A stretch of DNA of 64,000 nt from Bog-473 sp963763575 (GCA_963763575.1 CAVXPD010000010.1:124001-188000), one strand, 5' to 3'; numbered from the stretch's first letter, positions 52,310-61,679 are shown. Notes: generated by a model not told the origin, from the sequence alone. A program made the numbers and translations.

Positions 52310-52398
52310 ACAGCAAGGCGAACATCAAGCGAACATCAACCGAACGCCGAGCAAACACAAATAAGCGCACCAGATGCCCAAGAAAGCCGGCCGATACC

Positions 52399-53937
52399 AT
52401 GACCAACATGCACCGTGATGACCACTTGCCGGATCCGCCGCCACGCAAAAAGGCGCAGCCTGACGACCGTCGAAGGCTGAGCCGCCGAGCCCTCCTCGGA
52501 TACGCCGGCGCCGGCGCCGCTGCGGGTGCGCTCGGCCCGGTGCTGTCCGGCGGGGCGTTGTCCCGGGCGCTCGCGGCTGGGCCAGCCCAAGGGAGCGTTC
52601 CTGTCGGCCCCTCATCCCCGGAGTATCCGGCGCTGAAAGTCCTCGGGCGCAGAGCCTTGCGGCTGCCGGACTCGCTCCCATTCCCGGACCTGCCGGCCGG
52701 AACCGACACCATGCCCGAGATCGAGCACGTCGTGGTCCTCATGATGGAGAACCATTCGTTCGACAACATCCTCGGGATGCTCGGTCGGGGCGACGGGTTC
52801 ACGCTCGGGCCTGGCGGGGTGCCGACGGCGTCGAATCCGTACCCCAACGGCAGTATCCAGCACGCGTTCCACATGCCGACCACGTGCCAGCTCTCCGGCG
52901 CACCGGGTCAGGAGTGGACGACGTCCCACGTGGCCTACGACAACGGCGCCATGGACGGCTTCGTACGCGGCTCGGGGCCCGTGGCGATGGGTTACTGGAC
53001 CGGGGCCGACCTGCCGTTCACCTACAGCCTCGCCTCGAAGTTCCCCATCGCCGACCGCTGGTTCTGCTCGGTGCTCGGGCAAACGGATCCCAACCGTCGC
53101 TTCCTGATCGCCGGCACTTCGGGTGGGATGGTCGACGACGTCAACATCGCGTCGCAGGCCGCCCTCCTGACAGAAACGGTGAACGGGACGATCTTCCAGA
53201 GACTCAGCACGTACGGGATCGACTGGGCCAACTACGCGAGCTCATTTCCGTTGGGTGCGACGCCGGAGCTCTATCCGGTCAATGACACACCCTTGGAGCA
53301 GACGGGCTCCAACCTCAGGACGTTCGACCAGTTCTTCACCGACGCAGCGGCGGGAACGCTACCGAGTTTCTCCTTCCTCGACGAGGATTTCGACACCCAG
53401 TCCCAAGAGAACCCCCAGAACATCGTCGTGGGCGAGGCGATGATGGCGCAGGTCGTCCAAGCATTGGGCGAGGGGCCGGATTGGGCGACGTCGTTGCTCG
53501 TTCTCACGTATGACGAGCACGGCGGCTACTACGATCACGTGCCGCCCCCAGTTGCCCTGGCGCCAGACTCATTTGGCCCTGTCGTCCTGGCCGGTGAGAG
53601 CACGTACGACGGTTTCAAGCGCTACGGCATCCGGGTACCCGGGCTCATCGTGTCTCCATACGCAAAGCGCCGACACGTCAGCCATACCGTGTACGACCAC
53701 ACCTCGGTGCTCGCGTTAGTGGAGAGCAAGTGGAACCTGCCGGCCATGACCCTTCGCGACGCGAACGCCAACGACCTCACCAATCTCCTCGATCTCTACG
53801 CCATGAGCAATGGCCGAATGACCTTCCCCGAACTGCCCCCTTTGGCCGCTCCTGGTGACACTCCAGAGGCGTTGGCGTGCTCGACTTCGGGGCCCGGCAC
53901 CATCCCTCCACCTGGCAGCGTCACTCCTCCTCCATAG
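52399..53937 (+). CDS. Tat-exported phospholipase C-type phosphoesterase
   Basis: 512 aa. A twin-arginine signal (DDRRRLSRRALLGYAGAGAAAGALG, with RRLSRRALLG at ~26-35) leads to an exported enzyme of the phosphoesterase family PF04185, which includes PlcA/PlcC. Motifs: IEHVVVLMMENHSFDNILGM (metal-binding Glu-Asn), the catalytic FSFLDEDFD and LVLTYDEHGGYYDHV, then SPYAKRRHVSHTVYDHTSVL. It hydrolyses phospholipids or phosphonate/phosphate esters outside the membrane. ATG 52399 is in frame with the Tat signal; further upstream ATGs lie in pseudogene DNA. Confidence 0.92.
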   Translation: MTNMHRDDHLPDPPPRKKAQPDDRRRLSRRALLGYAGAGAAAGALGPVLSGGALSRALAAGPAQGSVPVGPSSPEYPALKVLGRRALRLPDSLPFPDLPAGTDTMPEIEHVVVLMMENHSFDNILGMLGRGDGFTLGPGGVPTASNPYPNGSIQHAFHMPTTCQLSGAPGQEWTTSHVAYDNGAMDGFVRGSGPVAMGYWTGADLPFTYSLASKFPIADRWFCSVLGQTDPNRRFLIAGTSGGMVDDVNIASQAALLTETVNGTIFQRLSTYGIDWANYASSFPLGATPELYPVNDTPLEQTGSNLRTFDQFFTDAAAGTLPSFSFLDEDFDTQSQENPQNIVVGEAMMAQVVQALGEGPDWATSLLVLTYDEHGGYYDHVPPPVALAPDSFGPVVLAGESTYDGFKRYGIRVPGLIVSPYAKRRHVSHTVYDHTSVLALVESKWNLPAMTLRDANANDLTNLLDLYAMSNGRMTFPELPPLAAPGDTPEALACSTSGPGTIPPPGSVTPPP

Positions 53938-54135
53938 GCACACGCGAGGCTGGCGAGGGCGATCCGAAGCTGAACGCTGAGGACGTCATCGAGAACGACG
54001 ACTGGATCAGGAGCCCGAACGTAAACGACCGCACCCTGCAGGCGACACATTGCGGCGCTTCTCCTTCGTGGAGCGGGCGGTGTTTCGCCCCTCAAGGCGA
54101 TCGCCGGCGGCGGGTGTGGGCCAGAGTCGGCCGCT

Positions 54136-54405
54136 CTATCCGGCCGCTCCGTCCACGTCGTTCTGAGTCACCCGAATGGTGCGCGGCCAACCATGGACCG
54201 TCGAGAGCCGGACCCAATAGACGTCCCCGTCGAAGGAGATCCACGAAACCGTCGGGATAGCTGGACCAGGTCCGGAGTCCGCCGTTGGGTTGGACCGGAG
54301 CGGCGGCTTCATTCGATAGCCGCTGATCGGCTGGTCGACTTCCGCCGTGCACTTGCTGCCGCCGGGACCTCGAGCCCGCCAGGACAGCTTCGCTAGTCGC
54401 TTCAC
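54136..54405 (-). CDS. Small hypothetical protein
   Basis: 89 aa from GTG 54405, behind AGAAGG. Sequence VKRLAKLSWRARGPGGSKCT and a C-terminal VSWISFDGDVYWVRLSTVHG segment. Unrecognised; compositionally coding-like. Divergent from the small zinc-type gene. Confidence 0.4.
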   Translation of the reverse strand: MKRLAKLSWRARGPGGSKCTAEVDQPISGYRMKPPLRSNPTADSGPGPAIPTVSWISFDGDVYWVRLSTVHGWPRTIRVTQNDVDGAAG

Positions 54406-54462
54406 GGGCCTTCTTTCGGTTCGCGCCGAGGCAAGCGTACACCTGCCCGAGTGCAGCGCACC

Positions 54463-54468
54463 TACGCT
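54463..54468 (+). promoter_or_regulatory. -10-like box of a small gene
   Basis: TACGCT, 7 nt before the GTG at 54476; leaderless layout. Confidence 0.4.
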
Positions 54469-54475
54469 GACGCGA

Positions 54476-54691
54476 GTGTCCGTAGAGATGGAGCCGGAAG
54501 GCGTCTTCCTCCATCTTCTCGGAGACAACGAGATGTCGTCTTTGTGGCACCTATCGAACGCCGAGCGGGCATTCACGCTCTGTGGAATCGAGGTGGGCTA
54601 TGGGAACCAGCACATGGCGTGGGCCTTGACCCCAGAGAACCGCCGATGCGAAGTCTGCGTCCGCCAATTCGGCGACCAACGATCGAGCTGA
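54476..54691 (+). CDS. Small Cys/His protein (possible zinc binder)
   Basis: 71 aa: HLSNAERAFTLCGIEV then NRRCEVCVRQ. The His, the Cys of LCG and the CxxC are spaced as in short actinobacterial zinc-ribbon proteins of unknown function. Start GTG 54476 is favoured by TACGCT 7 nt upstream; ATG 54488 is possible. Confidence 0.5.
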   Translation: MSVEMEPEGVFLHLLGDNEMSSLWHLSNAERAFTLCGIEVGYGNQHMAWALTPENRRCEVCVRQFGDQRSS

Positions 54692-55136
54692 ACCTTGACG
54701 CCGAATTCGCTCAGGCGTACCGCTCGACCCCGACAAAGCAAATGCCACGGGAGTGCGCGAACACCCCGGGGCTGATCGGCACCTTCTGCGAAGTGACCGA
54801 CCGATGGCGAACGGTAGCAATTCCAGGACTGCACCTCGGGCGCACACGGCCGCAGCCTCCAGCGGCCCGTGCGATCCGCGCACGCCAGGGGCAGGCGGAC
54901 CAGCGTCCGGTGCCCTCTTAATCCTTGTCCACGACGTTCCGCCGCCACAACGGCAAGGTGGCGGCCGCCTATTCAAGGCATCCGACGGAGTCGGACCACC
55001 GACGCAAACACCCGATAACCCATCTTGTGTCCGCAATTGTCGCACTGGAAATGCCCAGCATTGGATCGATCGGCCACGATGAGCACACGGTCACGCTGCG
55101 CCAGCTATCCCATACCGCCGCATCAATTCCGTGCAA
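54692..55136. other. Intergenic stretch with no supported gene
   Basis: No domain or RNA motif recognised on either strand. Confidence 0.5.
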
Positions 55137-55508
55137 TCACTCGTTTCGGCGTCGTTGGCCGCGCCGGTTCTTGTCCTTCCGAGTTCGGTCGGCCGTCTCT
55201 CGCTCGGCCCCGCGCTCCTCACGCAGCTGGCGCGCCGCCTCCCGCAGCTTTTCGGCGTTCGCCCGCTGCGTTGCGGCACGGTCCGCCTCTCCTTTGGTTC
55301 GCTCGTAGAGCAATCCAAGCTCTCGGGCACGGGCGTCGAGCTGCCGTTCTCGCTCGTCGATTTCAGTCTCTCGTTCATCGGTCAGCTTCTCGCGCTCGTC
55401 GGCAATGGCATCTCGGGTATCTGCCTCGGCATCACGCTCCGCGGCCAATTCCTCTCGCCAATCGGCGACGACTCCTCGCTTCACGTCGTCCCACGCCTCT
55501 TCGTCCAT
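55137..55508 (-). CDS. Charged coiled-coil protein
   Basis: About 123 aa. Repeated ADxRDxxADEREKLTDERE heptads, very rich in Arg, Glu, Asp and Ala, and a basic C-terminus (KNRRGQRRRNE). This is a long coiled coil, seen in actinobacterial proteins of unknown role. ATG 55508 (MDEEAW) is one start; a GTG at 55526, preceded by TATAAC, is a good alternative, and the frame is open to 55595. Confidence 0.6.
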   Translation of the reverse strand: MDEEAWDDVKRGVVADWREELAAERDAEADTRDAIADEREKLTDERETEIDERERQLDARARELGLLYERTKGEADRAATQRANAEKLREAARQLREERGAERETADRTRKDKNRRGQRRRNE

Positions 55509-55733
55509 GTCGTTCTCGTTGTCCACCTTGACCCAGTTATACCCCTGTTGTCGCCCCTCACCTTGGGGGGCCACCCCGTCCGCCGGGAGGGTCACGGGCT
55601 CCCACCAGGCCGACCGAGATAGCGGACAGCCTGGTGTGGTGGCAGACCGATACTCGTATCAGTGGCGGGGTGAGCTGGACGACCAGGAGACGGTTGATCT
55701 TGTCGCGTCTCATGGAGGTCGCCTCGAGAGGTG

Positions 55734-56043
55734 TCAGGTTGCGGACACCGACGCCATCGGCGACGGAGGCGATTGGCGCTGGCCTCGGGCTATGACCAGC
55801 GCCAGCAAACCCATGCCTGCAGCCGCTGCGGCGGCGATGCGGAACACGACCGACAGCGAGAGGACGTGCTGGAGGGCACCGGCGCCGAGGGCGGCCAAGC
55901 CGTGGCCGACCTGATACGCGGCGATCAGCCACCCGGCCGCCAACTCCACGATGCTGGGCAAGGTTGCCTCGCCGTAGCCAACGGTCATGGGGAAAAGCCC
56001 GAGCAGGCCAAACGGTCGTCCGAGCCAGACCGTCCGCCGCCAA
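55734..56043 (-). pseudogene. Truncated permease fragment
   Basis: Hydrophobic segments such as FGLLGLFPMTVGYGEATLPS, IAAYQVGHGLAALGAGAL and IAAAAAAGMGLLALVIARGQ resemble the C-terminal helices of an MFS-type permease. The N-terminal portion is missing, and the frame has no good start. Low certainty. Confidence 0.3.
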
Positions 56044-56384
56044 GGACGCGGAGGTACTTGGTCAGCATCGGCATGCCCTTCGGCCTTTTGTCACTGCGAT
56101 TTACCGCTCGCTTGCCCGAGCCGCCCGCGCGAGGTGACTGACGGCTTTCTTTAAGCGGCTCAAAGGATCGCCGCCGCCGACGACAAGGCTGAGTCATAGG
56201 TCGCGCTCAGTGTCAGTGTCACGGATGACCCCGCGACGCGACACACCACCCTCAAACGACAGCCGAAATCCTGATCCGCTTCCCATAGTTGCGTGCGCCT
56301 AAGAGGGCCACAGGATGCTGACCAGCAGCGGCCACAAGCCGCCCGTTACCCTGACGGCTGACGGGGCGTTGCTGAGACCAACAG
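56044..56384. other. Intergenic stretch with no supported gene
   Basis: No domain or RNA motif recognised. Confidence 0.4.
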
Positions 56385-57236
56385 CTAGCCCGTCACGACC
56401 CGTCGATAACCGCCGCCGATCCAGTCGGCCGTCAAGCGACCGTATTCCTCGGCAGCTTCTTCCCACGCGAAGTGACCGGCGTCGAGAGGATGGATCTCGC
56501 TGTTGGGGAGGAGCTCGTCGAGGTACTCGTTGTTCGACCAGGGCACGAGGTCATCGTGGCGGCCTGCCATGATTTGTGTCGGCGTCCAAATCGACGGCAG
56601 CAGATCACGCAGCGTCGGGTTCTGCTTGGGGTAGTGCCGCACGAACCGCGCCGACTCGGCGAAGCGCCCAAGGTCGTAGGCGCTGACGTAGTCCTCGTGG
56701 ACCTCGGGCTCGCCGGCGCTCGAGGCACCGCGCTCGACCGCGTAGCCAACGTTCGTCCGGGCGTCCAGCGCGCGCACCACGTCCAGACTCGGCGCTTCGA
56801 TGATGTCCTTGAGCGCGCCGCCCGCTTCGATCGGGAAGCGAACCGCGCCGCCTCCGATGGTCAAGCTCGTGACGCGCTCAGGAGCCTTGGCTGCAAGGAA
56901 GAGCGCGGCAGCCGTGCCGATGTCCGGGCCGACGACGTGCGGCGCTCCCAGGTCCCATTCGTCGATCAATCGCGCCAAGAACACTCCCGAGCTGTCCGGG
57001 GCGATCAGCTCGGGGCGACCGTCCGAGTGACCGAATCCTGGAAGGTCAACAGCGACCACCCGCGCGACTGCGGCGACGCGGTTCCAGATGCGGCGGAAGG
57101 CCCACAGGCTCTCGGGCCATGGCGCGAGGAGCAGCACAGTGACCTCAGAGGCTGCCTTGGTATCGGCGAACCTGACGCGCACCCCGTCGCAAACTCGAAA
57201 GTACGTGCTGATGGTCGAAGCTGGCTCTCCACCCAT
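56385..57236 (-). CDS. Alpha/beta hydrolase of the dehalogenase/epoxide-hydrolase type
   Basis: 283 aa from ATG 57236, 9 nt after AAGGAG. The nucleophile elbow VVGPDIGTAAALF has Asp (not Ser), as in haloalkane dehalogenases and epoxide hydrolases; His is in DAGHFAWEE. The substrate is unknown. It is divergent from a broken TetR gene, with a dyad between them, and was probably regulated by it. The frame runs 21 nt upstream to a TTG without a better signal. Confidence 0.88.
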   Translation of the reverse strand: MGGEPASTISTYFRVCDGVRVRFADTKAASEVTVLLLAPWPESLWAFRRIWNRVAAVARVVAVDLPGFGHSDGRPELIAPDSSGVFLARLIDEWDLGAPHVVGPDIGTAAALFLAAKAPERVTSLTIGGGAVRFPIEAGGALKDIIEAPSLDVVRALDARTNVGYAVERGASSAGEPEVHEDYVSAYDLGRFAESARFVRHYPKQNPTLRDLLPSIWTPTQIMAGRHDDLVPWSNNEYLDELLPNSEIHPLDAGHFAWEEAAEEYGRLTADWIGGGYRRVVTG

Positions 57237-57306
57237 CCCAGAGTTCTCCTTCCCCAACCTCCATTGGGCGTCTCGCCTGAGCCTGCCTCCACGACTGGAG
57301 CCATCG

Positions 57307-57323
57307 CTCCAGAGGTTCTAGAG
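57307..57323. promoter_or_regulatory. Probable TetR operator dyad
   Basis: CTCCAGAGGTTCTAGAG is an imperfect palindrome between the alpha/beta hydrolase and the broken TetR gene; a second CGCTCCAG lies at 57328-57335. Confidence 0.5.
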
Positions 57324-57337
57324 CATTCGCTCCAGTG

Positions 57338-57480
57338 ATGTCAAGGAAGAGGCGCGGGGGTCGTGACACTCGCGCAGAACTGGTGGAGACCATGGCGGGG
57401 CTGCTGCGTGACTAGGGGTACACGGCGACCGGGCGGGAACAACGACTCGCTGAAAGCGGGAAGTCCAACGGGTCGCTGTA
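57338..57480 (+). pseudogene. TetR-family regulator remnant with nonsense codon
   Basis: The frame gives MSRKRRGGRDTRAELVETMA, GLLRD, then TAG, then GYTATGREQRLAESGKSNGS and a stop. It is the N-terminal helix-turn-helix of a TetR repressor (AxLLRDxGYTATGxxxILxESGKSxGSLYHHF). A CAG to TAG change and a later truncation leave no protein. Its divergent partner is intact. Confidence 0.7.
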
Positions 57481-57706
57481 GCGCGAAAATCAGGGAGAGA
57501 CGCCTGGTGTCTGTTGTGTCTCTGCCTGAGATGCAAACGGGAATCTAGAAGCATCCCAGATCACTGCACCAGGTCGGTGGCGACTGCTGTGCTGGATTAC
57601 TCGGCCCGGCACCGGCAATTGAATCGTCAGGGTGCGTCAACGGAGCTGACATGGTTCCGTAGGCAAGACTGCAGTCAGCACACCGGATCCGAGGGAGCTG
57701 ACAGTC

Positions 57707-58201
57707 ATGTCGACACCGAGCAGTCTCATTGAACGACAAAAATTGATCACACCACACGACCTTCAACACTCGCCCGTAGTCCTCTTCCAGATGAAGAAAC
57801 GGGCCGACGATTGGCAATTGCACCTCGCCGATCGCATCACGGTGTTTGCGGGTTCAATGGCGTTCGTCTGGGTGCACGTGGCGATCTTCACGTTCTGGAT
57901 TGCGACCGGGCTGTTCGGACACGACCGATACCCATTCCAATTTCTGACCTTTGTGGTGTCTCTCGAAGCGATCTTCCTGTCGACATTCGTGATGATCGGC
58001 CAGAACCGGGAGGCCTCGTTCCAGCAGGTAAAAGCTGACCATGACTTCCACGCGGTCGATACCGAGCTCGACGAGAACACGGAATTGACACGGGCCATTC
58101 ACACGCTGACCCAGGAAATCCATACCCTGGTCAAGGAAGCCACGCAGGTGGTCATCCGACCACCGAGCGCAGATGGCCCCACCAATTCCCCCAGCACATA
58201 A
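57707..58201 (+). CDS. DUF1003 membrane protein
   Basis: 164 aa. The DUF1003 core is clear: ADRITVFAGSMAFVWVHVAI, FTFWIATGLFGHDRYPFQFL, SLEAIFLSTFVMIGQNREAS, giving two membrane helices around 45-70 and 75-98 with a cytosolic coiled-coil C-terminus. The cytosolic part DFHAVDTELDENTELTRAIH is typical. Role unknown. GGGAG lies about 9 nt before the ATG. Confidence 0.9.
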   Translation: MSTPSSLIERQKLITPHDLQHSPVVLFQMKKRADDWQLHLADRITVFAGSMAFVWVHVAIFTFWIATGLFGHDRYPFQFLTFVVSLEAIFLSTFVMIGQNREASFQQVKADHDFHAVDTELDENTELTRAIHTLTQEIHTLVKEATQVVIRPPSADGPTNSPST

Positions 58202-58319
58202 CAACATAACGCGTCGCTTCGGGGACGCCTGGATGCCACCTTCTGTGATGGTCGGCTGGCGTATCGACTTCGACACCTGGCTCTCGACCGTCTCGGCGTC
58301 CATCGTTCAAGGCAACTGG

Positions 58320-58540
58320 CGAACACCTGGGCCGCCGCCGAGCTTCACTTCCACGACCTGCGCGGCTCCGGTGCGACCTGGGTCGCCGTCGCCGGTGCCA
58401 CGCTCCCCGAGCTGATGCACCGGCTGGGCCACAGCACCCACATCGCGGCGCTGCGCTACCAGCACGCCACGAACGATCGGAACAGAGAGGTCGCAGACCG
58501 TGGCCTTAAGAGATGGAGTCGTAGCCTCCCTACTCTGTAA
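58320..58540 (+). pseudogene. Tyrosine-recombinase C-terminal fragment
   Basis: The frame reads LHFHDLRGSGATWVAVAGAT, LPELMHRLGHSTHIAALRYQ and HATNDRNREVADRGLKRW, ending at 58540. HDLR, LGHST and the catalytic RYQHA are the end of an integrase unlike the one at 14252. The N-terminus is missing; no tRNA lies close by. Confidence 0.7.
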
Positions 58541-58718
58541 GTAACAGCACCGATGGTGCTTAGTCGGAAAGGTCCTCCATCACCTCTGAGACCTGGCCGG
58601 TTCTCTCGCGCCGGTGCCGGCAAAAGTTGGGCCGCGATGCGCGATACCGGGCGGGTTGGCTGCCAGCCGGGGCGTCCGCCTCCTGGCATTACTCGTGGGC
58701 ATCGAACATTATCGGTAA

Positions 58719-59594
58719 GTGGCTTTTCTTGTGGCTGGCATTGTCGTTGTCCTGATCCTGGCCCTCCTGGTCTTCCTCATCCGCGTGGTCTACAACCACG
58801 CTGTTCCGGCGTTCGACCGCCGACACCGACAGGGTGACGACAGCTTCCTCTTCAGCTTCTACTGCGAGACAGGGGCGATGTCTAAGGTGCGCTGGCTGAA
58901 TCGACGGTTGCCGTCGTCGCCTCGCTGCAAGGTCTGCCTTCTACCATTCGGTGGGTTAGGTCGCGTCTTAGGTGTGAAACCCTCTCGCAAGAACCCCAAC
59001 CATTGTCGATCGTGCTTCGAGGCAGCTCCAATCGGGGGGCATGACATGGAAGTCGGTATCCTCTTCGCCGATATTCGTGGCTACACGTCCTGGTGTGAGG
59101 ACCAGACACCCGAGGTCGTCGAGCGAGCCCTGAATCAGTTCTATGCCACAGCGTCGATGGTACTGACGAAGGGTGATGGGCTGATCGACAAACTTGTGGG
59201 CGACGAGGTCATGGCTCTGTTCATCCCGGCGTTTCGGTCTCTTCAAGAGCGCACGTGCGAAGTCATGGTGGATGCAGCCAGAGAGTTCCTGCTCCTCGTC
59301 GGACAGGCGACCCCTGATCAGGACTCGCTTCCCGTCGGAGTTGGCCTCACGTACGGCATGGCTCGTGTCGGCAACGTGGGCGCAGGGGAGGTGAAGGACT
59401 TCACAGCCATTGGCGACGTAGTCAACACGGCTGCCCGGCTGGAAGCGTCGGCATCGCCTGGCCAAATCCTCATGTCGGCAGAGGTCTACGAGCGGGCAGC
59501 GGCTCAGCTGCCCGACGCCACGCCGCGATCCCTCCTTCTCAAGGGCAAGGCCGAGCCCGTTTCTGCCTATGTCGTCCAAGTGGGATCCAATTGA
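58719..59594 (+). CDS. Membrane-anchored class III nucleotide cyclase with zinc knuckle
   Basis: 291 aa. One N-terminal membrane helix (AGIVVVLILALLVFLIRVVY, 6-25), a zinc-type patch (CKVC 70-73 and CRSC 96-99), then the cyclase domain with Asp118 (ILFADIRGYT), Lys158 and Asp162 (IDKLVGDEV) and the transition-state Asn/Arg in VVNTAARL. All catalytic residues are intact. A signalling cyclase at the inner membrane. GTG start; no close promoter box identified. Confidence 0.9.
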   Translation: MAFLVAGIVVVLILALLVFLIRVVYNHAVPAFDRRHRQGDDSFLFSFYCETGAMSKVRWLNRRLPSSPRCKVCLLPFGGLGRVLGVKPSRKNPNHCRSCFEAAPIGGHDMEVGILFADIRGYTSWCEDQTPEVVERALNQFYATASMVLTKGDGLIDKLVGDEVMALFIPAFRSLQERTCEVMVDAAREFLLLVGQATPDQDSLPVGVGLTYGMARVGNVGAGEVKDFTAIGDVVNTAARLEASASPGQILMSAEVYERAAAQLPDATPRSLLLKGKAEPVSAYVVQVGSN

Positions 59595-59596
59595 GC

Positions 59597-59909
59597 GCGC
59601 TCACCTGCCCCAGTCCACCGATTCGGGCATGGACTGTTCCGAACAGTGCCGGTCGGGCGGCGGAGCCCAGAAGAAGGCGGCAAAGCCCGGACTTTGCACG
59701 GTTCACCTGCGTCACGACGGTCTCAGCGGACTCGTAGCGTCTGCGTCCTTGGGGCGTGCTGCGGTCGCTCAACTCCATGGCGATGCTGGCGGCGGATTCG
59801 CTGATTCCGTGCTTGACCTGGAGGGCGGTGAGCTTGGCCGTGCGGCTCTTGCCCGCCTTGACCGCGCCGTGATCGCAACAAGCTGGGCGTCGTTGATGGT
59901 ACGGGTCAT
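59597..59909 (-). pseudogene. Possible small frameshifted gene
   Basis: ATG 59909 gives MTRTINDAQLVAI, then another frame continues AVKAGKSRTAKLTALQVKHG to SESAASIAMELSDRSTPQ. A helical basic protein is suggested, but no family was recognised. Low confidence. Confidence 0.25.
59633..59647. repeat. Perfect dyad beside the cyclase
   Basis: ACTGTTC-C-GAACAGT, 15 bp, 39 nt after the cyclase stop. Possible operator or terminator; no T-run. Confidence 0.35.
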
Positions 59910-60109
59910 GGTGTTCCCTCAGTAGTTGGGTTAGGCGGGAACGGGTGCAGCGGCCCATTTCACGGTCCGCACTTCGGCCAGGAAGTAGCTGGGGGTACCG
60001 AGGTCGCGTAGTGCCGGGAGAGCTCGGTCATGAGGTTTCTGTCGCCATGCAGCCGAGCGACTTGCTTGCCGTTGAGGGTGTCCACCGAGAGGACGTCAGT
60101 GGAGAGGAC

Positions 60110-60547
60110 CTATTCAGTGATTTTCACGAATCCTTGCTGGACAAGCTGGATCATCCTGGCCCCGGCATCGGTGTTGACCTTGATCCCAGGGAGCAGATCT
60201 TCATTCCCCCAGTGGTGCATTCTCGCGGTCGTGCCGCACAGCTCGACGTGCACGCCCCGGCTCATGAGACCCGCGATCAGCTCCTTGTAGGGGTTCCCGG
60301 TCCCGATATAGCGTTCGGCGTTGTAGGCCGTGTCGTGCAGCGTGACGTGGCCTGCGTCGGTGTGGAAGATCGCGACGACCTCAGATGTCGCGTCCCAGTC
60401 CGCGATGTCGCTCATGATGCGCTGAAGGTGGATGATCGACCACGGCAGGTCTCCTTGGAACGCCGGGGCGGCGACGCTGAACACCGCTTTCACATCGACC
60501 AGCTTCACGGGGACATCGATTTGCAGCGGCTTGTCCGGGGAGGCCAC
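60110..60547 (-). CDS. DsrE-family protein
   Basis: 145 aa. DsrE/DsrF-like pattern: LVDVKAVFSVAAPAFQGDLP, AIFHTDAGHVTLHD, NPYKELIAGLMSRGVHVELC (Cys in the usual active-site position), MHHWGNEDLLPGIKVNTDAG. Such proteins bind or carry sulfur, but this cysteine alone cannot prove that role. GTG 60547 has GAAAGGAG upstream. Confidence 0.75.
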   Translation of the reverse strand: MASPDKPLQIDVPVKLVDVKAVFSVAAPAFQGDLPWSIIHLQRIMSDIADWDATSEVVAIFHTDAGHVTLHDTAYNAERYIGTGNPYKELIAGLMSRGVHVELCGTTARMHHWGNEDLLPGIKVNTDAGARMIQLVQQGFVKITE

Positions 60548-61238
60548 GTCATGCTCCTTTCACCGGCCGGTTGACGACGTCCACGATAGCTTGAAGGGTC
60601 GTTTCGCGGTCGGTGCCGATCTGCGCGTGCCCAGGTCAGAGTTCGTCCTGACTACTCGAGGGGGCGGCAATATTTAGTTCGACGCGTCGCTCGTCCTGAT
60701 TTGGCTTGCCGATCTCGGGCAGAGTTGGCTAGCCGGTTTGAAGCACTATGCCCAAACCGAGGGCGACATCGTCAATCGCTGTCAGAGAGAAGGTGACGCT
60801 GGTGTATCGCTTTCCGAAGAGGAGCTGCCAGCTTCCGTTCTGCGTGACACGGGATTGGACGTAGGAAGTGATTACTAAAGAGGCTCCTCGCCCTCACCAG
60901 TTTGTTGAAGCGCAGGAAACATGGCCAGGAAGGAGTTCGGGTCAAGGTTGTCGATTGTCGCAATGCGGCCAGGGCATCGAGACCCATCTCTCCACGACCG
61001 CACTCGGGTGGTCGCGGGGGCTTCAGCGATGCTGCGCATCGGAACAGTTCGTTCGGATAGGCGTGGCTTTTCGATTCCCGGGTCGCCCAGCGCGTCGAGC
61101 GCGCATCAGGTTCTTCCTGGCGGGAGCGGCCGGGCGGGTAGAACTGACGGAACAAGCGATGAGTCAGATCGCTAGGTTGCGTTTGCCACACGACGAAGGT
61201 CGGAGTAATCGCTGCGTTGACCCTGTGGAGGTAGATAG
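60548..61238. other. Intergenic stretch with no supported gene
   Basis: 691 bases without a recognisable protein or RNA. Several open frames cross it but none has family motifs. Confidence 0.4.
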
Positions 61239-61622
61239 ATGGCCCAACCGGTAGTGCACTTTGAGGTTGTCGGAGCGGACCCAGCGCGCCTCCGTGACTA
61301 CTTCTCCCAGCTCTTCGGATGGAGCTTTGCGGTGCCCTCACCCGTGGCCGAGGAAGTGTCCGCGCCGAACGAGTATGGGTTCTTGGACCTCATCACCACC
61401 GACGATGGGACAGGCATCCGCGGCGGAGTGGGAGGTGGCAGGGGATACGAGAGCCATGCTGTGTTCTACGTAGGTGTGCCAGACGTCGGAGCTGCATTGC
61501 AGCGAGCAGAGGACCTCGGCGGTACTCGGGTCATGGGTCCCGTCACGTCACCCAATGGACTCATTGTCGGCCATTTCAAGGATCCTGAAGGCACTCTGAT
61601 CGGATTGGCCAGCACCGCTTAG
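61239..61622 (+). CDS. VOC-family protein
   Basis: 127 aa with one vicinal-oxygen-chelate fold: VVHFEVVGADPARLRDYFSQ, LFGWSF, HAVFYVGVPDVGAALQRAED, GTRVMGPVTSPNGLIVGHFK. Lactoylglutathione-lyase-like; metal ligands His8, His73 and Glu-like residues are partly visible. Substrate unknown. GGAGG sits 8 nt upstream of the ATG. Confidence 0.88.
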   Translation: MAQPVVHFEVVGADPARLRDYFSQLFGWSFAVPSPVAEEVSAPNEYGFLDLITTDDGTGIRGGVGGGRGYESHAVFYVGVPDVGAALQRAEDLGGTRVMGPVTSPNGLIVGHFKDPEGTLIGLASTA

Positions 61623-61679
61623 CGATGGCTCATCTCCGATGCTCCTATGGATGATGTCAAGTCCTTTCGAGGGAATTTT

